From: Ulvibacterium sp.
GTDB taxonomy: Bacteria; Bacteroidota; Bacteroidia; Flavobacteriales; Flavobacteriaceae
Direction of reading: 5' to 3'
NCBI RefSeq assembly: GCF_028285715.1
Contig: NZ_JANQOO010000021.1
Coordinates: forward strand, 1-64,000
DNA length: 64,000 bases
Shown one piece after another: positions 35,763 through 44,861 of this stretch. The notes beneath the pieces were generated by a model. The model worked only from the letters and a program-made list of their open reading frames with translations, was not told the origin of the DNA and did no database searches. The translations under genes and the position numbers were made by a program. The first letter of the stretch is position 1. The number at the start of each line of letters is the position of its first letter.

Positions 35763-36212
35763 ATGACGACAATCGTAAAATTTCTTCTTCTGCTTATCCT
35801 ATCCTTATTTTCATTTATGGGATTGGCCCAAGTTTCTGATGAAAAGGCTATTGAACTGGCTGCAACGGACTATATGGAAAACCATTATCATAACGGTCAA
35901 GTACCCACAAAAAGGGTAGTTCGTTACAAGATGGCGGAGCTGGGGATTGAGAACGATGAAGTTTCCCGAACCCTAAAAGATGGTGGCTATAAAAAATTGG
36001 ACCCTTACTCACAATTGGAAAGTGGGAATAGGGCTGAAAGACCTAACAAGTTTTCGACGGTAACGGTTGAAATCCTTGATATGGATGAAGATATGGCTAG
36101 TATTGGTGTGCGCACCAATATGCCTGATTATTATGACTATATGCATTTGACCAAGACAGATGGTCAATGGGAAATAGTAAATGTGTTATGGGATAACCGA
36201 AGGGTGGAATAA
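35763..36212 (+). CDS. Small secreted protein of unknown function
   Basis: 149 residues with a clear signal peptide (MTTIVKFLLLLILSLFSFMG, cleaved near LAQ). The mature chain has DEKAIELAATDYMENHYHNG and a C-terminal SNTF2/lumazine-binding-like pattern (TVEILDMDEDMASIGVRTNM, then DYYDYMHLTKTDGQWEIVNV and LWDNRR). That ending, a beta strand followed by a W-containing strand and a basic tip, recalls small periplasmic nuclear-transport-factor-2-like proteins. The assignment is tentative. It is six bases upstream of the PSD-like gene, so the two are co-expressed. Confidence 0.7.
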   Translation: MTTIVKFLLLLILSLFSFMGLAQVSDEKAIELAATDYMENHYHNGQVPTKRVVRYKMAELGIENDEVSRTLKDGGYKKLDPYSQLESGNRAERPNKFSTVTVEILDMDEDMASIGVRTNMPDYYDYMHLTKTDGQWEIVNVLWDNRRVE

Positions 36213-36217
36213 AACAA

Positions 36218-37081
36218 ATGGAGGCCGCTACCTACCGAGAAGACGATTATTATTCCGATCCGCATTTTACGATATTTAAGGTTCCGGAATGGCGGGCCAA
36301 ACTATATACCTTTCTTTCGGTGAATGTTTGGGGCGGTATGCCCAGTACCGTACAGCGAAAATTATCTTCCAAATACGCTTCGGTATACGATAAACCTTTT
36401 TCCAAAAATTTCATTAAGACCTATATTCGTATCAATTATTCGGATAAAAATTACCTGGATAAATTTAAACCTCCTTTTGGGAAAAGGGACTTTGAAAGCT
36501 TTCAGGACTTTTTCATCCGCGAGTTTAAGGAACTACCAAAAAATAATGCTCCCTTTGTGTGGCCCTGTGAAGGCCTGTTGTGCGACCAGGGCGAGGTGTC
36601 CCAAATAGAAACGTCACGGGTTAAAAGCGACGTACGATCTATCGCCACAATTTTTGGGACACAGCGTAATGCTATTCCCAGGGAATACACGTTTACCAAC
36701 GTGTTTCTGCACAATAAAAACTATCACCGGATACATGCCCCGGTACATGGTACCATATCCCGCATACAACATATCCCCGGGGATTTAATAGTCCTTCGCC
36801 CCTGGATATACAAACAAAACCCTTCCTTACCGGCCTTTAGGAACGAACGTTACAATGTGGATATCCGGGACGATAAAGGTCGCACTTGGTATTTGTCCAT
36901 AGTCGGAGGTCCCGCCGTACGGACCATAGAACTGGCCCAATCTATAAAAGTGGGTCAATCTATAAAAAAAATGGAGGAAATCGCTTTGTTCTATCTGGGC
37001 TCCACCTGCTGCATGGCTTCCCCTGAAGCCCCAAAGCGACACTCAAAAAACTCCTTTGTGGAAGTGGGGGCAACCTATTAA
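36218..37081 (+). CDS. Phosphatidylserine decarboxylase family protein
   Basis: 287 residues. The pyruvoyl-forming processing site is LGST at 260-263, where self-cleavage before Ser262 would create the cofactor. The decarboxylase His motif is NYHRIHAPVHGTI (His170, His173). These enzymes turn phosphatidylserine into phosphatidylethanolamine; some homologues act on other substrates. The second element, normally a DG in SPADG, reads CEGLLCDQGEV, a deviation suggesting a PSD-related rather than housekeeping copy. No membrane helix is obvious. The stop overlaps the convergent DUF72 stop by four bases. Confidence 0.82.
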   Translation: MEAATYREDDYYSDPHFTIFKVPEWRAKLYTFLSVNVWGGMPSTVQRKLSSKYASVYDKPFSKNFIKTYIRINYSDKNYLDKFKPPFGKRDFESFQDFFIREFKELPKNNAPFVWPCEGLLCDQGEVSQIETSRVKSDVRSIATIFGTQRNAIPREYTFTNVFLHNKNYHRIHAPVHGTISRIQHIPGDLIVLRPWIYKQNPSLPAFRNERYNVDIRDDKGRTWYLSIVGGPAVRTIELAQSIKVGQSIKKMEEIALFYLGSTCCMASPEAPKRHSKNSFVEVGATY

Positions 37082-37974
37082 AAGAGGGTTTTAGGCTGTA
37101 CCAAAGTGGCAGGAACCTTTAAATCCAATGCTAATTTTTTATTGAGTTTTTCGATAAAATATACTGAGAGCAAGGGAGATTCCAATTCCAAATTTTGATG
37201 GACAAAAAAGTGGATGTTCTTTAGGCCTTTTTGTTGCCAATCATACAACCTATCCACCCAATCATCCAACCGGGCATAATCACTTTCATGATTGGCCCCC
37301 ACATAACGGATAAAGGCTTCGTTATTGGTAAGTCGCATGTGCATAATATCCCTTCGTCCAGCGGTATCGACCAGAATATTGGCAATTTGGTTTTCTTCCA
37401 ACAGATGATAGAGTTCCTGTGCCACCTTTTCGTCATTGAACCAGTCCGTATGCCTAAACTCCATGGCCAGGGAGAATTCCTTGGGCCAGTTTTCAACAAA
37501 ACGCACTACCCTATCCCAATCCTTGGGACTAAAATTGTTATGCATTTGCAAAAATAGGGTCCCCAGTTTTTCCTTGAGATTGGCCGTAACATTTAGGTAT
37601 TCCTCCAAAATAGGATAAGCCTGCTCATTAAGCCTGCGCAAATGACTTACATTCTGCACGATTTTGGGAAAGAACTTAAAATCCTCCGGGGTCTTCCCAT
37701 ACCAGCCCTCATAGGTCTTGGCCGGGAAGATGCGGTAAAAGGTCGCATTGAGTTCTATGCAATTAAATTGGGAAGCATAATAGGCCAATTCGTCCTTTGT
37801 GCCTCTGGGATAGAAGTTCTTCAAATCCTGGCGGTTCCATTTGGCACAACCAACTTTTACATGAAAAGGTTCTTTTTCTCCCTTGTATTTTGTTAACAAG
37901 ACCTCCGTACCGGGATGGTCGTGCGGAATGCTAAAATCAATAAGCTCAGGTTGATCTACCTTACCAAATTTCAT
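37078..37974 (-). CDS. DUF72 (YecE-like) protein
   Basis: 298 residues. The TIM-barrel-like DUF72 signature is present: VGCAKWNRQDLKNFYPRGTK, YASQFNCIELNATFYRI, and later EFSLAMEFRHTDWFNDEKVA and HFFVHQNLELES. The family is widespread (E. coli YecE), and its activity is not well established. A cytoplasmic protein with no leader. The DUF72 body starts near residue 38, after a 37-residue N-terminal segment. Confidence 0.85.
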   Translation of the reverse strand: MKFGKVDQPELIDFSIPHDHPGTEVLLTKYKGEKEPFHVKVGCAKWNRQDLKNFYPRGTKDELAYYASQFNCIELNATFYRIFPAKTYEGWYGKTPEDFKFFPKIVQNVSHLRRLNEQAYPILEEYLNVTANLKEKLGTLFLQMHNNFSPKDWDRVVRFVENWPKEFSLAMEFRHTDWFNDEKVAQELYHLLEENQIANILVDTAGRRDIMHMRLTNNEAFIRYVGANHESDYARLDDWVDRLYDWQQKGLKNIHFFVHQNLELESPLLSVYFIEKLNKKLALDLKVPATLVQPKTLF

Positions 37975-38029
37975 AGTGTCTCGTATTAAATTTTGTCGTG
38001 TTTTTGATTGAGAACCAAAAGGCCTACGA

Positions 38030-39385
38030 TTAACTTTTTATATAAACGGTTTTTCTGTTCATGAATTCCCTAATGCCATGTGCCGAAAGCTCCCTACCAT
38101 AACCTGATGTCTTTATCCCTCCGAAAGGTAAGCGGGGATCACTCTTCACCAATTCATTTACAAAAACGGCACCTTCATTGCATTTGGGTATTAACCTCTG
38201 AATCCTATTTCTATCGGAAGTAAATAAAGATATTCCCAATCCAAACTCCGAATCATTGGCCAGGCCTATTGCTTCCTCCTCGGTGTCAAAAATAGTTATT
38301 CCAAGGACCGGACCAAAGGTCTCTTCCTTAAAAACAGGCATGTTCCTCGTCACATCCAGCAATATTGTGGGCTCAAAATAGGTTCCATTGCGCTTTCCCC
38401 CTAAAATTACCTTTGCCCCCATTTTAATAGATCTCTTCATTTGTTTTTCAAGCTCTATAGCCAAATCTTCCCGGGCCAAGACGCCTACAAAGGTATCCTT
38501 GTCCATGGGGTCTCCGCTCTTAAGCTTAGCTACCCTATTTCTAAAACCGTGAATAAATCTCGGCGCAATACCGCTTTGTACTAGGAGGCGCTTGCCAGCA
38601 ATGCAACTCTGCCCTGTGTTTTGAAATCGAGCTTGGATACAGATATCCAATGTCCGTTCCAGTTGGGCATCATCAAAAACGACAAGGGCATTATTGCCAC
38701 CAAGTTCCAGAACGGTTTTCTTTATATGGTATCCGGCTGTAGCGGCCACGGATGCCCCAACCGGCGTACTGCCGGTAAGTGTTACCGCTTTTACAGCGCT
38801 ATTCCCGATGACCGTTTTTACCTGATCATTGGATATGACCAAATTTTGAAAACATCCTTTTAGGAACCCAGCTTTTTCAAAAATTTGTTGAATGGTTTCC
38901 GCGGATTTCATCACATTGGAGGCATGTTTCAGCAGCCCAACATTACCGGCCATCAAATTGGGTGCGGCGAAGCGAAAAACCTGCCAGAAAGGATAGTTCC
39001 AGGGCATAATGGCCAGAACCGGACCCAAGGGTTCATAACGGACAAAACTTTCCTCCGCCTCAGTCTTGATAATTTCATCCTTAAGATGGTTTTCTGCATG
39101 GGTAGCGTAGTATTCACATACCCAGGCACATTTTTCGATTTCAGCAATGGACTGGACAATGGGCTTTCCCATTTCCAATGTGATGATTTCCGCATATTTT
39201 TCTGAATTCTCCATTAAAACCCTACCTGCGGTGCGCATTAATTTGGCGCGTTCGCCAAATGATGTTGTTTTCCACTCTAGAAATGCGCTTTGGGCCCTGG
39301 CAATCCTTTCTCTTAGCCCCGAATCATTCAATTCCTGAAATTCAAAGAGGTTTTCGCCGTTAAATGGGTTAGTGGATGTCTTCAT
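38030..39385 (-). CDS. Succinate-semialdehyde dehydrogenase-like aldehyde dehydrogenase
   Basis: 451 residues from the ATG at 39385 (MKTSTNPFNG); the longer frame starts with GTG and is less likely. NAD site PWNYPFWQVFRFAAPNLMAG, TLTGSTPVGASVA, catalytic Glu227 (VLELGG) and Cys261 (NTGQSCIAGKR) are all intact, and KEETFGPVLGI is the late conserved block. The sequence is closest to the succinate-semialdehyde dehydrogenase branch (NPFNGE opening, QSCIAGKR). It oxidises an aldehyde to the acid with NAD(P)+. It stands alone, with no GABA transaminase nearby, so the physiological substrate is open. Confidence 0.85.
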   Translation of the reverse strand: MKTSTNPFNGENLFEFQELNDSGLRERIARAQSAFLEWKTTSFGERAKLMRTAGRVLMENSEKYAEIITLEMGKPIVQSIAEIEKCAWVCEYYATHAENHLKDEIIKTEAEESFVRYEPLGPVLAIMPWNYPFWQVFRFAAPNLMAGNVGLLKHASNVMKSAETIQQIFEKAGFLKGCFQNLVISNDQVKTVIGNSAVKAVTLTGSTPVGASVAATAGYHIKKTVLELGGNNALVVFDDAQLERTLDICIQARFQNTGQSCIAGKRLLVQSGIAPRFIHGFRNRVAKLKSGDPMDKDTFVGVLAREDLAIELEKQMKRSIKMGAKVILGGKRNGTYFEPTILLDVTRNMPVFKEETFGPVLGITIFDTEEEAIGLANDSEFGLGISLFTSDRNRIQRLIPKCNEGAVFVNELVKSDPRLPFGGIKTSGYGRELSAHGIREFMNRKTVYIKS

Positions 39386-39540
39386 AGATGTTTTTACCGA
39401 TTTAAATTGCACAAAAATCCTTCTCGATAAGATAGAAGTTTATCGGTTCATTTAAAATTATGAATTTTTGGAAGTAAATAAGTCCAATTGGGCCAATAAC
39501 CATGAATACAGGAAATTCACAAATCGCTATCCACCCTGTC

Positions 39541-40674
39541 TTATTCATCAAGTTGTGCCAATTCCTTTAGTAAATTGAAGGACAACTTCGAAATATTGGG
39601 GCTATCGGCCGAATAATTTTTCATTAGGACAACCCCATTGCCCCGGTCTTTGTCGAATGCCAGGTTGGCCCGGTATCCTGCAACCCCTCCCGAATGACCG
39701 ATTACGGTTAATACGGAATCCTGTTGTATTCCAAAGCCCAATCCGTATGCCTGCCCCTCACCTTTTGGGGTCTGGATTGTCTGCATGCGAGATAAATTAT
39801 TTCTTGAAAGTAATTTGACCGAAAGTCCCAGATTGCATAGGATGAATTTAGCCAAATCGTTCGGGGTTGAATAGATGCCCCCGTTGGGGACTTTATAGCC
39901 ACGCCCCATATGCTCCCTTTGTGGTTTTTCCCGGTCTAGTTTACCATCGGGTCCCGTTTCCAAACCTTTGGAAAGCCTAAAAATTTGGTCTTCCGGCACA
40001 ATAAAATAACTATTGTCCATTTGCAGGGGTTCAAATATTTTCTCTTCTATCAACTCCATAAACGGCTTGTCGGCAGCCCTGGAAAGGGCCAACCCCAAAA
40101 TACCGTATCCAATGTTTGAATAACTAAATCTTTCTTCAGGATCATACTGAAAACTTGTATTGGCAATGGATTCCAATACTTTGGCTTCCCATTCGGCTAT
40201 TGGTCCAGCTGCCGCATCTTTTTGTTTTGGCTCCCTTATAAGCCCGGAAGTATGGGCCGCCAAATGTTGAAAAGTGATTCGTCTTGCGTCGGAATACCCA
40301 TCCAGTTTTTTAATTTCGGGAAGATAAAGTTCAACAGGGTCACTTAGGGTAATTGTCCCTTCCTGTACCAACTGCATCATCAAAAATGCGGTAATCGGTT
40401 TTGATATGGAACCTGTTCGATAAATTGTGGTCGTATCCGCTTTAGTTGCTTTGTCCGAATCGGAAACACCAAAGGCTTTGGACCAAATAACTTGGTTATC
40501 TACAACAATAGCCCCGGATATACTTCCATAATTTTCGAGTTCATTGTTGAGTTGATCTTCAAATTTCGCAATGACTGATTCCAAAGTCTCGGTTCGTACG
40601 GTGTTCTCCCTGGTTTGGGAATTACATCCTAGAATCACCAAAACATACCACAGGATAAGTACGCTATTTTTCAT
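39541..40674 (-). CDS. Class C beta-lactamase-like serine hydrolase (lipoprotein)
   Basis: 377 residues. Lipoprotein signal MKNSVLILWYVLVILGC (Cys17). Nucleophile motif RTGSISKPITAFL (Ser89, Lys92, SxxK), second motif YSNIGYGILG (Tyr-Ser-Asn), third GHSGGVAGYRA (His-Ser-Gly). This is the penicillin-binding/esterase fold; family members are DD-peptidases, esterases or peptidases, and resistance should not be assumed. The first of the seven 18-bp elements reads directly into its start (CGATG). Confidence 0.85.
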   Translation of the reverse strand: MKNSVLILWYVLVILGCNSQTRENTVRTETLESVIAKFEDQLNNELENYGSISGAIVVDNQVIWSKAFGVSDSDKATKADTTTIYRTGSISKPITAFLMMQLVQEGTITLSDPVELYLPEIKKLDGYSDARRITFQHLAAHTSGLIREPKQKDAAAGPIAEWEAKVLESIANTSFQYDPEERFSYSNIGYGILGLALSRAADKPFMELIEEKIFEPLQMDNSYFIVPEDQIFRLSKGLETGPDGKLDREKPQREHMGRGYKVPNGGIYSTPNDLAKFILCNLGLSVKLLSRNNLSRMQTIQTPKGEGQAYGLGFGIQQDSVLTVIGHSGGVAGYRANLAFDKDRGNGVVLMKNYSADSPNISKLSFNLLKELAQLDE

Positions 40675-40690
40675 CGTTTACTTGAACTTT
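40673..40690 (-). repeat. 18-bp element, copy 1
   Basis: Reads AAAGTTCAAGTAAACGAT on the minus strand; its last two bases are the first two of the start codon of the serine hydrolase gene. It is the start of the duplicated ~300-bp segment and matches the copies at 44132, 44844, 46309, 46465, 46883 and 47850. Confidence 0.75.
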
Positions 40691-40751
40691 CTTTTCTCAA
40701 AATATAGCGGTCTTAAACGAACCGACAATCAAAAAAAAATTGATTTTCTTG

Positions 40752-40787
40752 CAATTTATACGATAAGGATAGCACTTTATACAATTG
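40752..40787. promoter_or_regulatory. Inverted repeat in duplicate copy 1
   Basis: CAATTTATA at the left and TATACAATTG at the right pair with one bulge around 17 bases. In the second copy (47933-47967) the arms read CAATTTATG and CATACAATT: the A-T pair at the inner end has become G-C on both sides. That compensating change suggests the pairing is maintained, as an operator or RNA hairpin. Confidence 0.5.
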
Positions 40788-40882
40788 TAGACCTCAAATA
40801 CATGATAAGTAGCTAGATTCACATTAAAATAAGAGCCATACCAGCTACACGAATTGTCTTTTCATTAAAAAACGAGTAACCT

Positions 40883-40987
40883 ATGAATCCTCTTGTATCC
40901 TATATCGCAGCCGCAGCCATACTTTTTGCTTTAAGTGTTCTTGTTTTTATTTTGACCGGGCTTATGAAAAGTAGACCTGGCCGGTAA
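40883..40987 (+). CDS. 34-residue membrane peptide (intact copy)
   Basis: An ATG at 40883 opens 34 codons plus stop: a short start MNPLVSYIAAAA, one hydrophobic helix (ILFALSVLVFILTGLM), and a basic tail KSRPGR. The same ORF, with identical length but ATA in place of ATG, recurs at 48066-48170. The preserved reading frame in both copies supports a real small membrane protein. The size and layout recall subunit-type micro-proteins such as KdpF, but no family is claimed. Confidence 0.55.
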   Translation: MNPLVSYIAAAAILFALSVLVFILTGLMKSRPGR

Positions 40988-41017
40988 TTGCCCTACTACC
41001 TTCACGGAAATCATCCC

Positions 41018-41030
41018 GTATTTGAACTTT
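41018..41030 (-). repeat. Partial 18-bp element
   Basis: GTATTTGAACTTT on the plus strand matches 12-13 bases of the element consensus (TATTTGAACTTT). It lies 48 bases beyond the bglX stop, at the edge of the duplicate. Confidence 0.4.
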
Positions 41031-41078
41031 GGGAGCAGTCCCCTAAAGGTCATTTCAGTCACGAACTACAGGATGCCG

Positions 41079-43586
41079 CTACTTTCCGTCACATCCAGGT
41101 TTGGCATCGATATCCGATTCCAAGCGAATATGGCTTAGTCCAATATCTACACCTTCCCCAGCTGTAATGATTAGGGCAGAACTGATCTGGGTCATATCTA
41201 CACCAAGATCGGCAAAGCAACTTAGGCTTATTCGATATTCGTCCCAGTCATTCGCCGCAATGCTGACTTCAAGAAATTGATCGCAAGAGGCATTTTCGCT
41301 GCACATCCCTATTTGGACAAGTGCCTCGCCGGCTTCAAATGATTTCGCTGAGAACGTCAATTCCATGGCGCCATTTGCCTGACGGGACAAATCAATCTGT
41401 GAAGCTGAATTGATCCGCATTTCATCATGGTCAGATTTGGTCCATTTTATCCTCAAAGCATCTTCCTGGGCCTTGTGATCGGTCTTACTAACAATCAACC
41501 CTCCTACGGATGTTGGATAGCTCGCAATTTGTTTATTCAAATCGCCGGAACTCAACCATAATCCCCAAGGTGCAACAGGGATTCCCTTGCTGAAAAACTC
41601 ACCCGTAAATGCAATAGCGCTATTTTCCAACCCTGAATTTTCCGTAAGCTGATCGACGGTTGTATCGTTCTTGTAGGTAAGGCCATACCCTAACTTAAAT
41701 AACGGTTCGGCATCTTTCGAAACTACGGCACTGGATGGCCAAGAGAAAGATAAACGACCTGTAAAATCAAAGGAAGGATCCCTTTGAAACAATAGGTCCG
41801 AAATACCTCCTCCTTCACTACCAGGCAACCATGCTGCGATAAAGGCATCAGAGACGTTGATTTCAGGATTGGTCCATAAAGGTCGGCCCGATAAAAAGAC
41901 GGATACAATGGGAATACCTTTACTTTGAAACTCCGCCAATGTATTCACGTCAAAACCATTGGGAACGAAATCGAGATTTTCACGATCCCCCTGGAACTCC
42001 GCGTAGGGGTCCTCACCATAAATGGCGACCACCACATCGGCTTCCATAGCTATAGCACCATCGGCGGAAAATACGACCTTACCCCCAGCTTTTTGCACCG
42101 CTTCCTGTATACCATCCAGTATGGACTCACCATTGGGAAACTCTTCGTTGGTATGTCCTACCCCTTGCCAGGAAAGCGTCCAACCCCCACTGGCTTTGGA
42201 TATACTTTCTGCTCCATCACCCACTACCAGAATTGTTTTTGAGGCATCCAAGGGTAACACGTTACTGTTGTTCTTAAGTAAAACCATCGACTCTCGAACG
42301 GCTTGGCGTGCTATGGCCCTGTTTTCAGGGAGCCCCAAAAGACTTTCATCCCCGGCATTTTTTCGTGTGCTCGGCGCACCTTTGGTAAATATCCCTGATG
42401 CTATTTTCACGCGCAGGATACGACGCACGGCATCATCTAATCGTGTCATGGGAATAGTACCGTCCTTTACATGCTTCAAGGTGCTTTCATACAAGCCCTT
42501 CCAACTGTCCGGGGCCATAAACATATCGAGACCTGCATTTAGCGACTGCGCACAATCGGTATTCGTACAGCCGGTAACCTGGCCATGACCGTTCCAGTCA
42601 CCTACCACAAAGCCGTTGAAGCCAAGTTGGCCTTTTAAGACATCGGTCAATAAATCCTTGTCGCCGTGAAGTTTTCTACCTTGCCAGCTGGAAAAAGAAG
42701 CCATCACCGTCTGTACGCCTGCGGGAATGGCGGTGTAGTATCCGGCCGCATGTATCTTGTATAAGTCCTCTTCGCTAATACGGGCATCGCCCTGATCGAC
42801 CCCTTTTTCCGTAGCCCCGTCAGCGAGAAAGTGCTTGGCGCTGGATATAACACGGCCGGCCCCCATAAAATCCTCTTCGCCAAAACGGCCCTGTAGCCCG
42901 TAGACAACGCGATCTGCATATGAATGGACTATCTTCGGATCCTCAGAAAATCCTTCATAGCTCCTCCCCCAGCGTACGTCCTGTGGAACCGCCAAAGTTG
43001 GGGCAAAGGTCCAATCATGGCCGGATACCGTAAGCTCATGGGCGGTAACCGCTGCAATTTGTTCGATCAGATCCGGATTGTTCATCGCACCGAGTCCAAT
43101 ATTATGCGGAAAGACAATAGCCCCGCTAAGGTTGGCATGCCCATGTACCGCATCTATGCCCCATATACAGGGAATGGCCACTTCAACACCTTCGTCATCG
43201 ATGGATGCATTGTAATATTTATCGGCCAATTCCAACCAAGCTTTTGTATCTGCATAAGGCAATGGCCCAGGTGCGGAATTTCCGCCGCTCAATACGGCAC
43301 CCAAGCGATATTGCTTCACCTCCTCCGGCGTTACCGAAGCATTGTCCGCCTGGATAACCTGACCTACTTTTTGTTCCAACGTCAGTTTTGGTAAAAGATC
43401 ATCTATTTGCGCTTCTATCGCCGGATCCAAGGGTAGCGGTCTAATGTTGGGCCAATCTTCCGGATGTACAAGATTCGTTGATTTTTCTATTGCCATAGTA
43501 TTCTTTTTTTGCGTACAGCCTAAGACTAGGAGGGACAAAATACAATATAGGGAGACGGGCACGGTAAACGGCTTTACAATACGCAT
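41079..43586 (-). CDS. Glycoside hydrolase family 3 beta-glucosidase/glucanase lipoprotein
   Basis: 835 residues. Lipoprotein leader ending LVLGC (Cys24). The GH3 N-terminal barrel has IDAVHGH (145-150), DVRWGRSYEGFSED (203-216), KHFLADGAT (251-259) and the nucleophile Asp330 in GFVVGDWNG. The second domain starts near 420 with MVLLKNNSNVLPL. An extra C-terminal beta-sandwich of about 200 residues matches the ExoP type exo-1,3/1,4-beta-glucanase tail. It likely cleaves beta-glucans or oligosaccharides at the cell surface. No 18-bp element directly precedes this gene, and its base composition looks like the native genes. Confidence 0.9.
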   Translation of the reverse strand: MRIVKPFTVPVSLYCILSLLVLGCTQKKNTMAIEKSTNLVHPEDWPNIRPLPLDPAIEAQIDDLLPKLTLEQKVGQVIQADNASVTPEEVKQYRLGAVLSGGNSAPGPLPYADTKAWLELADKYYNASIDDEGVEVAIPCIWGIDAVHGHANLSGAIVFPHNIGLGAMNNPDLIEQIAAVTAHELTVSGHDWTFAPTLAVPQDVRWGRSYEGFSEDPKIVHSYADRVVYGLQGRFGEEDFMGAGRVISSAKHFLADGATEKGVDQGDARISEEDLYKIHAAGYYTAIPAGVQTVMASFSSWQGRKLHGDKDLLTDVLKGQLGFNGFVVGDWNGHGQVTGCTNTDCAQSLNAGLDMFMAPDSWKGLYESTLKHVKDGTIPMTRLDDAVRRILRVKIASGIFTKGAPSTRKNAGDESLLGLPENRAIARQAVRESMVLLKNNSNVLPLDASKTILVVGDGAESISKASGGWTLSWQGVGHTNEEFPNGESILDGIQEAVQKAGGKVVFSADGAIAMEADVVVAIYGEDPYAEFQGDRENLDFVPNGFDVNTLAEFQSKGIPIVSVFLSGRPLWTNPEINVSDAFIAAWLPGSEGGGISDLLFQRDPSFDFTGRLSFSWPSSAVVSKDAEPLFKLGYGLTYKNDTTVDQLTENSGLENSAIAFTGEFFSKGIPVAPWGLWLSSGDLNKQIASYPTSVGGLIVSKTDHKAQEDALRIKWTKSDHDEMRINSASQIDLSRQANGAMELTFSAKSFEAGEALVQIGMCSENASCDQFLEVSIAANDWDEYRISLSCFADLGVDMTQISSALIITAGEGVDIGLSHIRLESDIDAKPGCDGK

Positions 43587-43719
43587 ATTACAATTGATGT
43601 TAGTTTAGTTTTATAGTACATAAGGATCCCTTTGAATCCTAAACCGACCTGTAAGTTACATTATTTCTTGTTGTGTTTGGGAATGTCTTTTGCCGTTGTT
43701 TTGTAATGGTGCCTAATTA

Positions 43720-44127
43720 TCATTTTTGATTCTTTTTAGCTTGCTTTCTTAAACGTCTTTTTCGTTCCGCTTTGGTTTCAATATGAAAATTGATTGGAAG
43801 CAAAACGCGGCTCTGGCGGATACGCCATCTTTCAATAGAGGATCTATTTTTGGGACTTGTTTAATATTTCGACGGGCTCATTCTCGAGAAATTCATGCGG
43901 CCCCCTTACCTTAGTATCAACAAATTCTCCACTTTCATTAACTGCAAACCTTGTAAGAACGAGAAGATTGTCGCCTGATTTGTAATTCAAAACTTGGACA
44001 ATACTGTCGTTTTATCGTGATTTGGCTCTCTGTTCTGAATAGTTTGGGATATTAATTCAGCATTCTAACTTCGCAAATGGATTGCAGAAATCAATATTGT
44101 AGCCAAAATAAAATCCTTCGTTATCAC
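43720..44127 (-). pseudogene. Decayed secreted TonB C-terminal-domain protein
   Basis: Fragments in three frames assemble into one known pattern. A GTG at 44127 opens a signal-peptide-like MITKDFILATILISA (GTG read as start), then a stop. In another frame comes LTRFAVNESGEFVDTKVRGP, followed by HEFLENEPVEIL, the core of the TonB C-terminal domain (FxVxxxGxxxDxxVxRGPH). After frameshifts come VPKIDPLLKDG and finally LLPINFHIETK with a basic tail (RKRRLRKQAKK), matching the usual LPINF end. At least two frameshifts and early stops make it non-functional. The 18-bp element at 44132 precedes it. Confidence 0.7.
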
Positions 44128-44131
44128 AGTT

Positions 44132-44149
44132 ATCCTTTTTTTGAACTTT
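44132..44149 (-). repeat. 18-bp element, copy 2
   Basis: Reads AAAGTTCAAAAAAAGGAT on the minus strand (one C changed to G). It lies between the signal-peptidase stop (44158) and the TonB-like pseudogene, whose start is five bases further on. Confidence 0.7.
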
Positions 44150-44157
44150 TCGAAAAG

Positions 44158-44838
44158 TTATTCGATTAAAACGCCTTTCAACGCAGACTTCTCAATTGGC
44201 CCTATGTATCTAGAATCCTCAGATTGATCACGATTATCTCCCATAATAAAAACCTTTCCCAAAGGAATTTTGAATGGACCAAAATTGTCCTTGCTCCAAT
44301 TCTGACCATACATGGCCTTTATAGTTTGGTTCAACTTACTTGCAGCATCAACAACTTTTCGTTTTTTTAAATTTAATTTTTCCGCGACTCTATCATCAAT
44401 AAACTTTGAAATAGTATCTTGGGGCTTCATCCACCAGTAGTCTTCACCGACTTCTCTTCTTATGACATCAAATTTATTAAACTCCTCAATTGAGATTTTA
44501 TACTCATGAGCAAGTGCATATTTATTATCAAAGTTTTTCCCATTAATAAATAAAACCCCATCTTTAATTTCAAGAATATCATTCTCCACCGCAACCAATC
44601 GATGAATTCTATAATGAGAATGGAGACTATCAGGATACTTAAATCTATAACTTACAAAATCCCCAGGTTTTGGGGATATAAGATTGGTTGTTATGACAAT
44701 TTCCCCTTCTTTGATGTTTGGTTCATTCGACCAGGTAGAATTCCTGAAAACAGCTAACAATCCAGAAAAATAAAGCATATGGTAAATGACAAAAATAGAA
44801 CCAATAATTATTAATGTTATCATCTTCCACCTTTTCAT
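44158..44838 (-). CDS. Atypical signal peptidase I (Ser-His dyad)
   Basis: 226 residues. A membrane helix (about 6-30) leads to the serine motif WSNEPNIKEGE, with Ser37 in the S-x-x-P position. The bacterial box E, MGDNRDQSEDSRYIGPI (199-215), is intact. Where leader peptidases carry a catalytic Lys before Arg (IKR) this protein has RIHRLVAVEND, so His79 replaces the Lys, as in the Ser-His ER and archaeal type. A helical insertion (about 105-180) separates the halves. It could cleave a special set of exported proteins or be inactive. AT-rich, with the 18-bp element at its start. Confidence 0.8.
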   Translation of the reverse strand: MKRWKMITLIIIGSIFVIYHMLYFSGLLAVFRNSTWSNEPNIKEGEIVITTNLISPKPGDFVSYRFKYPDSLHSHYRIHRLVAVENDILEIKDGVLFINGKNFDNKYALAHEYKISIEEFNKFDVIRREVGEDYWWMKPQDTISKFIDDRVAEKLNLKKRKVVDAASKLNQTIKAMYGQNWSKDNFGPFKIPLGKVFIMGDNRDQSEDSRYIGPIEKSALKGVLIE

Positions 44839-44843
44839 TTGTC

Positions 44844-44861
44844 ATCGTTTAATTGAACTTT
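44844..44861 (-). repeat. 18-bp element, copy 3
   Basis: Reads AAAGTTCAATTAAACGAT. Its first base is shared with the TAA stop of the DUF1028 gene, and the signal-peptidase ATG follows five bases after it, so almost nothing else lies between the two genes. Confidence 0.78.

Larger units (their letters stand above)
40673..40990. repeat. Duplicated segment, copy 1
   Basis: About 300 bases that match 47850-48172 in order: the 18-bp element, a run of similar leader sequence, a 36-bp inverted repeat, a shared stretch (GCTAGATTC, then CTTAAAATAAGA-like), AACGAGTAACCTAT, and a 34-codon ORF. Identity looks to be about 70-75 percent by eye. The copies flank a 7-kb accessory block. A partial ninth-type trace, GTATTTGAACTTT, lies just outside at 41018-41030. 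Confidence 0.75.
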
